A stretch of DNA of 64,000 nt from Reticulitermes speratus (lineage: Eukaryota > Arthropoda > Insecta > Blattodea > Rhinotermitidae). Positions 12,595 to 24,944 of this stretch are shown here, one piece after another. Numbering within the stretch: the stretch's first letter is position 1; every line of letters begins with the position of its first letter. The DNA is taken from assembly GCA_021186555.1 (NCBI GenBank), contig JAJKFL010000014.1, forward strand, positions 25,445,033 to 25,509,032, written 5' to 3'. The notes beneath the pieces were generated by a model. That model had not been told where the DNA came from. It was given only the letters and a program-made list of their open reading frames with translations, and did no database searches. The position numbers and the translations under genes are program-made.

Positions 12595-14489
12595 GGCGGT
12601 ATTCCTTCAATAACAAAAGCGTATGTAAAATCACACACAATTTATGAAAACAAAAAGGATCCGTTTTATAAATTATAATACCGTAATTTTTTTACTTTAT
12701 TCATTATTTTTTTATTCGTATACTATTCTTCTTCATCAAGCGAACGAAAACGACACAACGAATCGGACGTTCCCGAAGCATTACACTGTGCCCGTATGTT
12801 ACAAGTTTATATAAAAATGGGAAATCAATTTTACACGTACAGAGAATTCAAACCTTAGGCCTCTCTCCTTAGCATATTCATAAAGAACAGACCCAAAGAG
12901 GAGTTCATAAATCAAATATATAGTGAAGTGTCCATTCTGACAGTGAATGCGAACGATTTCAGTATAGATCTGTCAGATGTGTCACTCTAGCCCAGCAGCA
13001 ATGCACCTGGACTATTAGGCAAATGGATGAAACTTCCAGATCCAGAAGAGCGGAAAACTACAGGAACCAAGACTAGAGATAAAAGCTGTTGAAAACAAGT
13101 AAACTGAAAACGTAAAAGAGAGGTGCATCCTGTTTATTTGTTGCTTGTTAAATGACTCTGTCAGTAGCTGAAACTACATAGCGTTGAAAGGCAGGATGAT
13201 TAGTGGATGATTAATTAAAATGCGTGTGGCAGGAAGTCGTCGTGTCCTAATCTGAGGACCTACACTGAAACGGGCGGCATGGACTCGCGAAAACCATCAA
13301 CAAACTCAAATGGGATAACCGAGCTCCAGGCCGGGTTGGAAACTGGGGCCTTCCGAATATGGAGAAAAAGTGCTTTACACTCGACCTTGACGTTCCACTG
13401 CCATGCATCCTGTGAACCCCGGAATAATTAAATGTTTTCATCAGCCTTGCGTCATTACAGCTCTCAGTTCCTACAGAAGAAGCAACGGACTGAGTAATAC
13501 AATTACAATTACAACCAAAACTATGTACGGTCATTGATATATCAGTAACACCTTTATGGACAAACATTAACCTGAATGATAACTTAGATTCAAATCGTAC
13601 CGCGCAGTAAACACAATCTGTCTCAGTTATAAAAGCCTGTCAACTGATGATGTATAGGGAAATGATCTCTGTTTGTTCTGACATCCCTACAGCATATAAA
13701 TGCACTCGTTGGGCAGAACGTAGAATTTCTGAATGTTGAACCTGGTGATATGTAAAGTAACCACTCGGCATCAAAGGGTTAGTGCCTAATAAAGCAGAAG
13801 CTTTATTGGCTATGAGATCCATAGCTGTCGGTCTCTATTTCGAATCTGGTCCATTGCATGAATTTAAAAGAGCGATATAATTACATGTAAGTATATTAAC
13901 GTAAGCCGACAAGATCACGCAGTGAAACAAATGTTACGATAGATGATTCAAAGGAGAATGGAAACATTTTGGGTTTCCAATAAAGTTACCAAAATAATTT
14001 GTTTGCTTCAGATGGGAAAACAATCCAGTGACTGACATCAATTACTCAGTAATACGAACAGAAATAACAAAGCTTTATAGCTTTTTACTGTAAATTTCAT
14101 AAAAATTAGTTGTATTGTGTAATACAATGTACCATACATTCATAATCAAAACATAATTATCGCGGAATAATAACAGTTTATGAAAGAACACGAATGTGCT
14201 AAAAGCCTTATGACTTTATTAACACTGAAAGCAAACAATGCGTCCTGAAAGCTGTCAGATATTACCAGAAACATATCGTAATTCACCTCTTTATTTAAAT
14301 GGATTTTTGGTTAAACAATTCAATACTCTCCTTGTTTATATAGGTTAATAATAGTCGATTTCGAATTTGTGTAACTGCTGAACGGGGTATGGACAGGTAT
14401 AGCATGGATATTTTATATTGGCCAAAGGCCAAAGATGTTATTGGCTTATATAAACATAAACGTTACATGCGGTTGAAGATTACCGCATT
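12595..14489. other. Intronic stretch, nothing recognised
   Basis: AT-rich. Minus-strand ORFs at 13247-13567 and 13640-13822 show no motif. No repeat shared with the rest of the window was seen. Confidence 0.45.
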
Positions 14490-14630
14490 CCATGATTTGA
14501 CGCACTTAAGTCTATAGACATTCGCCAACGTTTCCGAGGAACGAGCCGTTTCCTCCTTGATGCAGGCATCACGTTCCTCCGAAACGTCGGTAACATTCTA
14601 TACTACAGCATAACTCGTCACATCCCAGAA
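14490..14630. mobile_element. Foldback/MITE-like family F, copy 3
   Basis: CCAACGTTTCCGAGGAACG (14525-14543) faces CGTTCCTCCGAAACGTCGG (14572-14590). The right end ACTCGTCACATCCCAGAA matches the family terminus; the left terminus is eroded. Confidence 0.75.
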
Positions 14631-14875
14631 AACAACAACAGACACAGTCACTGCCTTGAGAATGTCCACGTGTTACATGCGGTTCACTTAACATGCTGTG
14701 TATCCTTCTGTTTATGTATTGGAGCGAGAAGCAAAGACGAGCTGTGATGGTGCAGGGTGGTGAATATTGTATCGATCGTATAACAAGTGGGCTCCTGTGT
14801 CTTAGGAAAGCAGTTTTCTATTTCTTGTTTGCATTGGAATAGCCTTCGTCTGTCCAGCATCACATTTTTTAATAG

Positions 14876-15145
14876 TGAAGGGCCCCGCAGCAGATGCTAC
14901 GGACGCACCGCAGCCTTGACGCTTATTATGCAACCCTGTGACGGAGATGATAGTTTTTTTTTTTAATTTTTCCTTGTAATGGAGCGCCAGTGGAATGAAA
15001 TTGACAGGGGAAAACCGAAGTACTCGGGGATAACCTGTCCCAGTGCCACTTTGTCCACCATAAATCCCACATGGACTGACCGGGATAGAACCCAGGCCTC
15101 CGCGGTGAGAGGCCGGCGACTAAACGCCTGAGCCATGGCACGGCC
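14876..15145 (-). mobile_element. SINE D (tRNA-derived) copy
   Basis: The minus strand begins GGCCGTGCCATGGCTCAGG, with CGCGGAGGCCTGGGTTCTATCC as box B region. The body includes GTACTTCGGTTTTCCCCTG and ends in GCGGGGCCCTTC (+ strand GAAGGGCCCCGC at 14878). It is nearly the same as the copy at 19182. Overlapping minus ORFs are artefacts of the repeat. Confidence 0.85.
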
Positions 15146-16419
15146 TCCAGCAGCATTTACTAGCACGAGTTTCGCGGTTCGGTGCAATCTCATGCCGAAA
15201 GCCTAACATGTTCAGTCATGTTTAAGTGGTAAATATGTTGGCCTGAGGGGATTATTTTACACTTGTATGTTTCTGTGTACCAGGACTGATATCTCGGAGA
15301 ATAACACTCGGCGAATAGAACAAGATTGTTGATGTTTACGTGGCTGATTATTATTGACTATGGCTGTAAGAGTTTCCCCACTTTTACGGCTACTCATAGA
15401 TACACAGAGCGTCTCGCTAATCTTTGCTCCGAGCATCAGGCGATACAAGTTCGGTTAGGCAAGGTGAGTTTAGTGATGATTGCGTTATTTTATCCTACAC
15501 TGCTACGAAACACGGGTACTCAATCCCGTTAAGATTCATAGAGAGAAGGTTGTTAGTGCGTGTCAGAATTGTACTGTGATGAATAAAGTGTGTTCATTGC
15601 AATAATTTGAAAGTATATACGAATCGTGGGAAAAAGATGTCGCTGAGAGCTTTGTAAAAAATACACGGCATAAAAATGAAGTGTAAAAGAACAATACACA
15701 GAGTAATGGAAAAATATGAACGTACAGGTTCAGTGCTTGTAAAAATCAAATAAGAAAACTTGTCTTTACATTATTCGGGAAGGTAAACAGTCAAAATAAG
15801 AGATGTTGGTGTTAGAAAAATCTCCATGTGTTTCCTGATGTTTCCTTGACATCGCTTTAAAGTGCAATGAATTTGCGCAACATCACGGGGCCGTGTTTTT
15901 CGAAGAAACAAATCCCGACCGTCATGTTCATTAATCCTGAAACCATTATTCTTGGGATTAACGGAAGAAAAAACCAAGTAGGACAATCTGCATTCTTTGG
16001 AATAACTTAAAAGCAAAATTCGAAGATAAATTGCTTACATTTCAAGACAAGAGCTCTATCGTATTTAGAGAAATATTTTCATAAGGTAAGAGGCCCGCTC
16101 AGAAGCTGTAGGTCGGCATTTCTAGACTTCTACAAAAAAAAGATACGCTGAACTGCAGGGGAAAAATTGACAAATTCCCGGCGGATACAGGCTTCGTATG
16201 CGATAAAGACCTCGCGACAGCTGCTCTGCTGAGGGCAAAGAATAATGAAAGGTCCCGTATATTCTGCCTCGTAACCTGAGTAATACTGGAGCTGCTGCTT
16301 CAATTATGAGACGCTGAATATAAAAGGCGCGCACAAGCACGATATCGCTGAAGTTAGGCACTTTGTGTGTGTCAGGCTGCATGAAGATGAAGCTAAGCGG
16401 ATTTGACTGAAGTGCGCGC

Positions 16420-16545
16420 GCGCGTTAAAATTCATGTCATCCCGTTCTGTGTTCAAATCTCGGCCAGGATACCGTTTATCATGATCGGATTTTTTGTGAT
16501 TTTCCTCAGTCTGTCCACGCAAGTTCTGGAATCACATACAATGGG
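16420..16545 (+). mobile_element. SINE E fragment
   Basis: TGTTCAAATCTCGGCC is followed by GATTTTTTGTGATTTTCCTC and AGTCTGTCCACGC. The same order occurs at 61000-61080. Box B-like GTTCAAATC suggests a tRNA-derived head; the rest of the head is poorly preserved. Confidence 0.55.
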
Positions 16546-17658
16546 CCACCACCACTTCGTTCAAGTTCCAAAACAAAGGCTGTCGATAAATACACGACAA
16601 CATAACTACACATTATGCACTGTAGCAACCCAACCCAGACGCTAGAGACCTCTTTAGGCCTAGAAACTGGATACGAGTCTCTGCACTCGAGCCCTGCTGT
16701 ACAGTGACATTCATATCTTTCCCTGCTCCTCCTGCTATTGCAAATCTAAAACCTGCATCTGGCAAGTTCGCATAGCGGTAACATGACACTGTAATTCGGT
16801 TACAGTTTTGGACGTGTCCATGTTTGGGGAGACGAATGAGGTTTTGAAATGTCTACTTTGACTAGGACCTGGTGTAAGTAATGAGGCTCGTGTATAGATC
16901 ATATCTAATTGTAAGAAGCTATTCCGAACAAGCTAGCCTACTTATATCTTCATAGACTGTTTCACCCTTGAAGGTGAAGGTATCATGATGTTCGGAAAGT
17001 AGGGAAACAATCGCCGACAGAGCGCCACACCCCAGAGACCTGATTCGTCAAAAACACCTTTTGGAATCCCAAAGTATGTGGTGTCATTGTCGTTCCCAGA
17101 TCACAATTTTGCGTGTCCGCCATATTGTTGTCACTGTATTAAGTTGAGACATATGGATTTGGGTAGCCTCAACTTTTGTAATGTTCATACTAAGTTTCGT
17201 GAAAATCGGTCATATGGTTTAGAATTTGAAGTGTACACAGACGTACATACGGCAGCTTCGTGGTCACATGATCCAACGTTTTTCCCCTTTAAGGAAGGAA
17301 AGTAGGTTAAACGTGGATCAGACAAACGAGGTCTAAAGACCAATAACTGGAATACATCGGTAGTTCTCGGAATGTCCAGTGTTTAATCCGGCAGATGTTA
17401 CGAAAAACAGCAACAAATAAAAATAAAGAATCAGTAAGACCTAATGATAAGCAATCATCTATGAAGAGAGAGAGATTGTACTACGAGTATACTGGCTTAC
17501 CTCAGAAACTTGGCAGTATCCAAGACGATTTGTTGCAACAAATTGGTTATCACACTCTTCTGAACCATAATATAAGATGTAGTTAGTCATTATGTAAGAA
17601 TAATTAGTCGAAAAGTAGCAAACAACTATATTCTTTAGTAAACTGTAATCGTAACTTA

Positions 17659-18286
17659 CTAGGTGCGCCCAGAAAGTAATGATCTCCCGCGCTCGGGCCG
17701 CCCATCAACAGCTGTGACGCCTGCAACAGTGCAACGAGCCGACAGTCTTATTCGAGACGATCGGAGAATCACAACCAGGGAACTGGCCGCTGTACTCGGT
17801 ATTGGTAAGGGAAGAAGCTGAAGAAGTGTTTCCGGAGAGTTCGTTCCCATAAAGATGCGACAAAAGTGCTTCTTCAACACGACAATGCGAGGCCACACAC
17901 AAGTCTGCGTACCCGAGAGGCCATCACAAAACTTCAGTGGACTGTCCTGCCTCATCCACCGTACAGCCCGGATCTGGCTCCTTCCGACTACCATCTTTTC
18001 GGTCCCTTGAAAGGTGCAATCCGCGGAAAGAGGTTTGAGGACGACGAGGAAGTCATTGCTGAAGTAAAGAGGTGGTTGCGACAGAGACCTGCAGAGTGGT
18101 ACCGCGAAGGCATACAGGCTCTCGCATCTCGGTGGCGTAAGGCCAAAGATTTAGAAGGAGACTATGTTGAAAAATAGGTTTAGGTAGCCAAAGATTCATG
18201 TAATGATGTGACATATTTGAAGTTTTAATAAAATCAATTGTGAATGAGAAAAAAAATGTGTTGCATTACTTTCTGGGCGTACCTAG
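17659..18286 (+). mobile_element. Mariner element with internal deletion (628 bp)
   Basis: The inverted ends CTAGGTGCGCCCAGAAAGTA and CTAGGTACGCCCAGAAAGTA (the latter read inward from 18286) differ at one position. TA flanks both sides (17657-17658 and 18287-18288). About half the usual 1.3 kb length is missing. What remains is part of the N-terminal DNA-binding region and the C-terminal half of the catalytic domain, so the copy depends on transposase made elsewhere. Confidence 0.95.
17706..18177 (+). pseudogene. Mariner transposase, deleted remnant
   Basis: The first part reads VQRADSLIRDDRRITTRELA, the second helix-turn-helix of mariner transposase, and stops at a TGA near 17820. In another frame KKCFRRVRSHKDATK then leads to VLLQHDNARPHT (second catalytic Asp) and YSPDLAPSDYHLF (third catalytic Asp). 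It ends LEGDYVEK at 18177. The segment with the first catalytic Asp is lost at the junction around 17812-17826, and the N-terminus is also missing. The surviving C-terminal frame of about 103 residues is intact. Confidence 0.93.
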
Positions 18287-18829
18287 TATATGCAATAAAT
18301 ATTCATCCGTTTGTATTTAAATTTTATTTTGTAATTTAAATATTAAAAATAGGTGATCGTTACGTAACAATGAATAACAACGCATGTCACGTTAAAAGTT
18401 AAGTTTTTATACGTTATTTCAACTCCAGCACGACCATACACTACAGCGTCTCGGTCTTCCTTCTCATAATCACAAGCTGACTGAAGTAGTGTGTACTTGA
18501 ACACCAAAAACAATGCGTCAAGTGCCTGCAGACAATGCGAATGTGCGTCATATCAAGTCATACTGAACTTCGTTCAGTCCCTGACACATTCTACGCGACA
18601 GATTCCTGATACAGGAGTGTACGTAGGCCTATAAAATTCTCCCATCTGCGAATATTCTCCTTATTTCTTATCTTACTTCCTTTTATCAGTCCTTAACTCT
18701 TCACGGATATTCAAATGTATGTCCCTTTCCAATGGTATAAGCGTGCGTACCAGCAGTAGTTTCAATTCAGAACTACATCAGATATGGCGTTATTGCGGCG
18801 GTAGAATGAAGATGACTGCATTTAGGACG

Positions 18830-18902
18830 CAGTAATGCGTACCGACATTTCGGAAGGACTCTCTGCCTCCAGTTTCATGGTACCTACCATACACATCCCA
18901 GT
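18830..18902. mobile_element. Foldback/MITE-like family F, half copy
   Basis: GTACCGACATTTCGGAAGGA followed by CTGCCTCCAGTTTCATGG matches the inner arm of the other copies, and ACACATCCCAG ends like the terminus. No second arm was found. Confidence 0.45.
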
Positions 18903-19181
18903 GAAAATGACCTCAACTTACATGCACTCATTTTGTTATACCTCTACAAATAAGTCCTGAATATAATAAGCAAGGCGCCCCAATCATTACAAGGTTCGAT
19001 TGTTGGGTCTCAGTCCCTTGCTACCAAATGCGAATCACGGTCATGTAGCGGTCATGTAACAGTCCCCAACCCTTTTCTACATCACAGATATTTTGCGCCT
19101 TACTACCAAACGTACGCAAATATAAAACACAATATTGTATTGTAAGGTTTCACAGCATGCATACACAGAATTTCTTTTTTG

Positions 19182-19448
19182 GTGAAGGGCCCCGCAGCAG
19201 ATGCTACGGACGCACCGCAGCCTTGAGGCTTATTGTGCAACCCTGTGATGAAGATTAGTTTTTTCGTTTTGCAGTGTAATGGAGCACCGGTGGAATAAAA
19301 CTGACAGGGGAAAACCGAAGTACTCGGTGAAAAACCTGTCCCAGTGCCACTTTATTCCACCGCAAATCCCACATGGACTGAGCCGGGATCGAAACCGAGC
19401 CTCCGCGGTGAAAGGCCGGCGACTAACCGCCTCGGCCATCGCACGACC
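19182..19448 (-). mobile_element. SINE D (tRNA-derived) copy next to a mariner remnant
   Basis: Same structure as the copy at 14876, from GAAGGGCCCCGCAGCAG to GCCATCGCACGACC. It abuts the C-terminal end of the mariner remnant that continues to about 19720, so it may have inserted into that element. Confidence 0.85.
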
Positions 19449-19449
19449 T

Positions 19450-19720
19450 AACACAGCAGTTAGATATATCTAATTTGTGTAACAAATTATCTTGATTTTC
19501 ATCGCATTTGATACAACGATCCAAAAGTTTGCTGATTCCAACAGAATAAAATGTTTCCAACTGGGCCTTAAGCCATTCTTGCACATGTTTTTTTACTTCT
19601 TCATCACGGAAGAATTTTCTTCTGCGCAATGCTGCCTCCAGTGGCCCATGTAGATAGAAATTGAATTGTATTAAACCAGTAATATATGGTTGGTGTTGGG
19701 GGGGGGGGGGAGGGAGGGAT
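19450..19720 (-). pseudogene. Mariner transposase, C-terminal remnant
   Basis: The minus strand reads FYLHGPLEAALRRRKFF, then DEEVKKHVQEWLKAQ, ETFYSVGISKLLDRC and IKCDENQ. This is the end of a mariner transposase after the third catalytic Asp. Stops and frame breaks lie upstream, no terminal repeats were found, and a run of 13 G (19698-19710) interrupts it. It differs from the copy at 17659 and so comes from another lineage. Confidence 0.8.
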
Positions 19721-19939
19721 TTCAGATTTCAAGCATTCAATGATTTCCTTAGTGTAGAAAGTTGCACGAAAGAATATAGGAACACCTCTAAGCATTCCGC
19801 GGCATTTTTATTGAAATGCACCCTGCGGTCTGTTAGGTCGCTTACATCAAACTCTAGTGAATGCTTTACCTCCCTTCTCTTACAAATTAACAGAGGACAG
19901 GAGGCAGAACTCCATATCGTTCTCACGTTTCCTGATAAA

Positions 19940-20330
19940 GACTGAGATCCACCTTGTGATGACTAGAGAGGGTGTGGCATGTGGCATGTCTTGGAAGAAG
20001 AGAAATGCATATAATTTGAGGGGAAAACCTGAAGGGAAAGACTACTTGAAAGATCTAAGTGTACATGAGATAAGATTAAAACGGGTCATAAACAAGTGGC
20101 TTGGGAAGGCCTGGACTGGATTCATGTGGCTCAGGATTGGGATAAGGGACGGGCTTTTGTGAACGCGGCACTGAACATTCGGGTTTCATAAAATGCTGGT
20201 AATTTCTTGAATAACAGAAATAGTAGCTTCTCAAGACGATTGTACTTCATGGTGTTTAGTTAGTTAGATAATTAGCTAGATGGTAACTTATTTATTATTC
20301 ACTTATTTAGTTAGGTAACTAGGTAGTGTG
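19940..20330 (+). mobile_element. LINE 3' end (family L) with TTAG-like tail
   Basis: The translated pieces RNAYNLRGKPEGK, then further on WTGFMWLRIGIRDG, are a worn version of the reverse-transcriptase C-terminus seen at 35900 and 39800 (GKPEGKRPLGR, then DLxQDRD). GGGTTTCATAAAATGCTGG follows. The copy ends near 20250 in TTTAGTTAGTTAGATAATTAG, a tail like the one at 40130. Many frame breaks. Confidence 0.7.
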
Positions 20331-21045
20331 GCCGTGTGGTTTCACTGCATGTCACGTCACGTTCCGTCAATTCGCATACTGTCCTCTTGCTCACAGTTAT
20401 CACTGCATGTCACGTCACTCTCCGTCAATTCGCATACTGTCCTCTTGCTCACAGTTATCACTGATGTCACATCACTCTCCGTCAATTCGCATACTGTCCT
20501 CTTGCTCACAGTTATCACTGAATGTCACGTCACTCTCCGTCAATTCGCATACTGTCCTCTTGCTCACAGTTATCACTGCAAGTCACGTCACTCTCCGTCA
20601 ATTCGCATACTGTCCTCTTGCTCACAGTTATCACTGAATGTCACGTCACTCTCCGTCAATTCGCATACTGTCCTCTTGCTCACAGTTATCACTGATGTCA
20701 CGTCACTCTCCGTCAATTCGCATACTGTCCTCTTGCTCACAGTTATCACTGCATGTCACGTCACTCTCCGTCAATTCGCATACTGTCCTCTTGCTCACAG
20801 TTATCACTGCATGTCACGCACTCTCCGTCAATTCGCATACTGTCCTCTTGCTCACAGTTATCACTGCATAGTCACGTCACTCTCCGTCAATTCGCATACT
20901 GTCCTCTTGCTCACAGTTATCACTGCATGTCACGCCCACTCTCCGTCAATTCGCATACTGTCCTCTTGCTCACAGTTATCACTGCATGTCACGTCCACTC
21001 TCCGTCATTCGCATACTGTCCTCTTGCTCACAGTTACATCACTCA
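20331..21045. repeat. Minisatellite, 12 copies of a 58 bp unit
   Basis: The unit core TCAATTCGCATACTGTCCTC, then TTGCTCACAGTTATCACTG, repeats twelve times with near identity. Differences are mostly 1-2 base indels at CATGTCACGTCACTCTCC, and the last unit lacks one A. Such high identity means recent expansion or homogenisation. The 242-residue ORF across it results from a repeat unit almost free of stops and is not regarded as a gene. Confidence 0.98.
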
Positions 21046-22147
21046 CCCGTCATTGATACGTCTTTTTAACAATATATACATCTCTTCAGACTTCCAACAA
21101 ACTCTGACTCAATGTCACAATATCACAGATCCTTGTTCTACTATGGTGCATTCTATCAATAAACCTACCGGGGTAAAAAGTGGCACATTAAGACAATGGA
21201 AGCCAATTAGCTGGTAATGAGGAAAAGCTGTGTTGCTTAAATCCGCCATCTTTCTCACTATTGCCAAAATAACTGCTACTATATTGGCTACTAAAACTAT
21301 CCTAACGTCTCGGTTGCACTTAAATAAACCCTTTCGTTTTAAATAACGTAGCTACTAACGACAAAAATGTTTCCTTCCTGAATAAAGATTGGGTGTGGGG
21401 GGAAAAGTACCATCATACATTTCACATATTTAAGGAGATGTTCCCAAAAGAAAGGAAGAAAAATTTGAGCAGCACTTTTATGCTGATCCTACTGATGACA
21501 AAGACAAAAACACTCGTGTTACACTTAAGCATTTGCTTCGTTACAGAGGCGGAGATTAAGTGCTGCCTTGAGATTTTAGTTACTTTCTGTTGGATATGCG
21601 CTTAATTAAATGCAAATGTTCCCATAAATATTCACGCAGTCTACCTTCATTGCTCACTCTAAGAGCTGGTATAATGTTAGTCTGGGATCTGTATCGTTTC
21701 TTCGATTTCTGGTTTTCCTAAAAGGGCATATCATTTCTGTGGTCAAATCACCACAAAAAACAATTCCAATGCTCAGATATCACAGATATTGACAATGCAA
21801 TTTCTGATTAACAGGTAATGTGACTGATCCTTGTAACATTTAACAAAATTTATTTTCCTTGTGCTTTTAGCATCACAAGAGATAGAAAGATAAAAATGAC
21901 TGGTAAATAGGTAAGAACTGGAAAGCTAGTAGTCATAGACTGTTTAGAGGTATTTTTCAGGCACTTACATGGAGAGACTGTGGAAAACCACAAAATCCCA
22001 GCCAGTTTAGGCACTACCTCGTTACCTCTTGTTACCACTACACCATTCCGCTCGACAGAGCGGAATGGTGTTTTGTTTGTAGGAGAAATATGAATCTGAG
22101 TTCCTTGGTACTGCGACTTCAAATGCGCCTCATTTACTAACCCCTAA
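21046..22147. other. Intronic stretch, nothing recognised
   Basis: AT-rich. A small GC-rich inverted repeat, CCATTCCGCTC/GAGCGGAATGG, lies at 22042-22069. No coding motif. Confidence 0.45.
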
Positions 22148-22310
22148 TGACAGACATGTATGGGGTACTGGTGGAATTATAGCTGGCAGGATAAAATCGT
22201 CTGCTCTTGTGCTACTGTGTCTGTCACAAATCCCACATGGACTAACCTGGGATTAAAACCGGTTCTGCGCGGCGAGAAGCCGAAGACCGACAGACCCTTT
22301 AAAATTCATA
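22148..22310 (-). mobile_element. SINE D, diverged copy
   Basis: GGGGTACTGGTGGAATTATA, CACAAATCCCACATGGACTA and ACCTGGGATTAAAACCGG match the middle and head of SINE D on the minus strand, with many substitutions. Confidence 0.65.
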
Positions 22311-22529
22311 TCGACATATCGAAGACACACACACACACATATATACAGCATAGGGCCTGTATACAAGTATATATTTGTCTCGCGTCACTTCCGTCTTACA
22401 TAGCCGGCCTAATATTCGCGGTTTTCCTGAGGACGCTAATGTCGCATGTAGAGAAGATTGGAGGGTTGTTGATGAAGCAATAGGAATTTCTGTCACAACT
22501 GCTGAGAGAATTCCATATTTTTAATTGAT

Positions 22530-22800
22530 CAACGGATGGATGGCTGAATGGATGGTTGGTTGGATGGATCGATTGATATACAGAAATACATACATACAGG
22601 CAGGCATACAGACAGACGGATGGACTGGCGGGAAGACGGACGGACGGGCAGACGGACGTATAGATAGAAACACAGACGGGTAGATAGATAGGCGGAAAGA
22701 TAGACAGATAAGACAGACAGATGTATAGGTGGAGAGATGAATAGATAGATGGATACATGCATGGATACAGATATAAAGACAGCAAACAGACTGATATGAC
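22530..22800. repeat. Mixed tetranucleotide repeat tract (GATG/GACG/GATA/ATAC)
   Basis: Successive blocks of GGAT, ATAC, GACA, GACG and GATA variants form a degenerate tetranucleotide microsatellite. Opposite-strand ORFs here, rich in Ser, Ile, Pro and Tyr, are repeat by-products. Confidence 0.9.
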
Positions 22801-23651
22801 ATACAGGTTATATCTGTAAGGCCAGCTCTTCGTATTTAGCCGTTGTGTACGTTAGCAGGTAGTTATAAATAGGATCAGAAGGAGAGCTAAAATAAAAGGC
22901 AGTGGAAGGTGTGCTGAATCGATAATGTAATGTCGATCTCAGCAGAACGTATTTCATATTGTAACTCTAGATCGCAGAATTGCTTAAGTCATATTGTTAC
23001 CACATTAGTTTTGGTATGGTAGTATAAATGAGTGTTTCCATTAATGTTCGGGTTAATATCGTGCACATTCAGCATGATCAATATTTCTAAGTGTTCTTCA
23101 AGGGTTATAATGTGCAAGGAATCACAGTAAAGTAAGCACCGTGCAGTGTGACCGTATGTGATGATAAAGGTAATCACTTTCCTTTGAAATCTCAACAGGT
23201 CTTATGCTGGTCGCGCTAATTTAATAACACTTCTCACAGGTGCGGTGTAATTTCTATGATATGAGAGAAATGTGGATTGCGCACGTCTAAAAATACAACC
23301 AAACTCTGGCTAGAGATTGTATGCAGAATTCTTGAACACATTTCTTCCCCCCTCCCACCATTTCGAAGGTGACGAGCAAGAAATTTATTTCTGTCTTGGA
23401 AAAGGTTTGCTGAAAGTGCTCTAGGCAATTTGTGATCACATTTTTCTTGGAGACAAGAGATGCTTGCTTTTATATGCGGGATAATGTAGTTCCGCAGCAA
23501 CACTCGCTTTCTGCTGCAAAACACTTTAAACACTTTTACTTGTACTTTACTCTTCAAATGTTACACAAGACCTGTACTTTTAACCACACAATCTTGAAAA
23601 ACATATTTTGACAAAATGAGATTTTAAGTAAGAAATTCAGTATAGTATGGG

Positions 23652-23952
23652 CAAGGGTAAAAGTCCCTGTGCACGCCATGAAGATATATGGCGGAGTAGA
23701 GGTAGAGTTTAATCATTCTAACCTCAGCACTAGATTGAAGTGAGTAGTCAGCTCCACGCCCTGGCCGTATTACCCCCAGGGATAGAGGCGCCATTACCTT
23801 TTGAATATGATACTGGATAAGCTGCAGAGCCAGTCTGAACGTTCTGGAGACAGGAAAAATCTCCTGCCCTTTCCGGGAATGGAACCACAGTTCCTCGGCC
23901 GTCTAGCCCATAGCCTAGTCACTAGCCTATACAAAATACGCCACCCCCGACT
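23652..23952 (-). mobile_element. SINE C copy
   Basis: CCCTGTGCACGCCATGAAG, CTAACCTCAGCACTAGATTG and the minus-strand head with GGTTCCATTCCC align with the copy at 12025. It is more diverged there than at its ends. Confidence 0.75.
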
Positions 23953-24543
23953 GCCTACTACAACAATTCATGACCTCGCAAATAGTAACACTACGTCATG
24001 AGACGGCAAATAGACGACAAACAAACGTGGGCTTGAATATCCCAAGTCAAATACTCTCTACACGTCAACAACAAGAAAATTACGACTGTCAGAAAAACTT
24101 CACATGCTTCAATCCTTCACGTGGCATCATCGTCAAAGCGAAAGTCAAATCTGACAAAATCATTTTACACTAGGAGTAACCACAACGCAGCTCATGCACG
24201 TCAGTTGTTGGGCTCCCGCAAGTTGCCAGTAGATAAATAATATTCAGGTAATTAATATGCACATAACACTGACCGGGAACGATGTTTTAAAAGACTTTTT
24301 AAAGAAAGGAGACTCATAACAGACTAAAGTACTGTAGTTGAGCAGAAATACGAGTAAGAAACCATTAAATAAGAAAAAAATATGTTTCTTATTAATTCAC
24401 GGCTCTTGCCTAAGTTGCTTCCCAAATTGCGGCTTGCGAAGCTCTTCCAGCTCGCCAACCCTGTATTATACCATCAGAATACATTAAGTGTTATGTTCCG
24501 CGCGGCAGCCATAATGTTGCCTCACATCATAGAAAACTTACAC

Positions 24544-24806
24544 TTTTTTTTTCTATGGCTCGACAGCCCTATATGGGCCTGGGCCTCCTCGTTTCGTCGA
24601 GGTTTCATGATCACACACATTAGACACACCACAGTCGGTAGGACTCCCTGGACGAGGGACCAGCTCGTCGCAGAGACCTCTACCTGACAACACACAACAC
24701 TCACAACAGACAGACATCCATGCCTCCGGTGGGATTCGAACCCACGATCCTAGTAAGCGAGCGGCCGAAGGCCCACGCCTTATACCGCACGGCCACAGGG
24801 ATCGGC
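24544..24806 (-). mobile_element. SINE A (tRNA-derived), full-length copy
   Basis: Poly(T) to ATCGGC, with intact box B (GGGTTCGAATCCC on the minus strand). AAACTTACACT at 24534-24544 and 24809-24819 is the target duplication. Head and body agree closely with the copy at 30459. Confidence 0.93.
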
Positions 24807-24944
24807 GGAAACTTACACTAATGTATGTTATATATTTTACAAAGCTCTGTCACCACAAAAAATGTAGTGGCATTAATATCGCTTCCTCCTCACAAAAGCC
24901 ACCATTCTGTTAATATTGATAGAATAGTAAAAATATTACTGTTG

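Noticed and set aside
20331-21045. CRISPR array
   Set aside because: Direct tandem units without unique spacers, in an insect-type genome.
20328-21056. 242-codon ORF with repeated peptide text
   Set aside because: It lies wholly in the 58 bp minisatellite. The unit is nearly stop-free in several frames, so other long frames overlap it, and unit indels would shift the reading.
22396-22802. Overlapping minus-strand ORFs rich in Ser, Ile, Pro, Tyr
   Set aside because: By-products of a degenerate tetranucleotide microsatellite.
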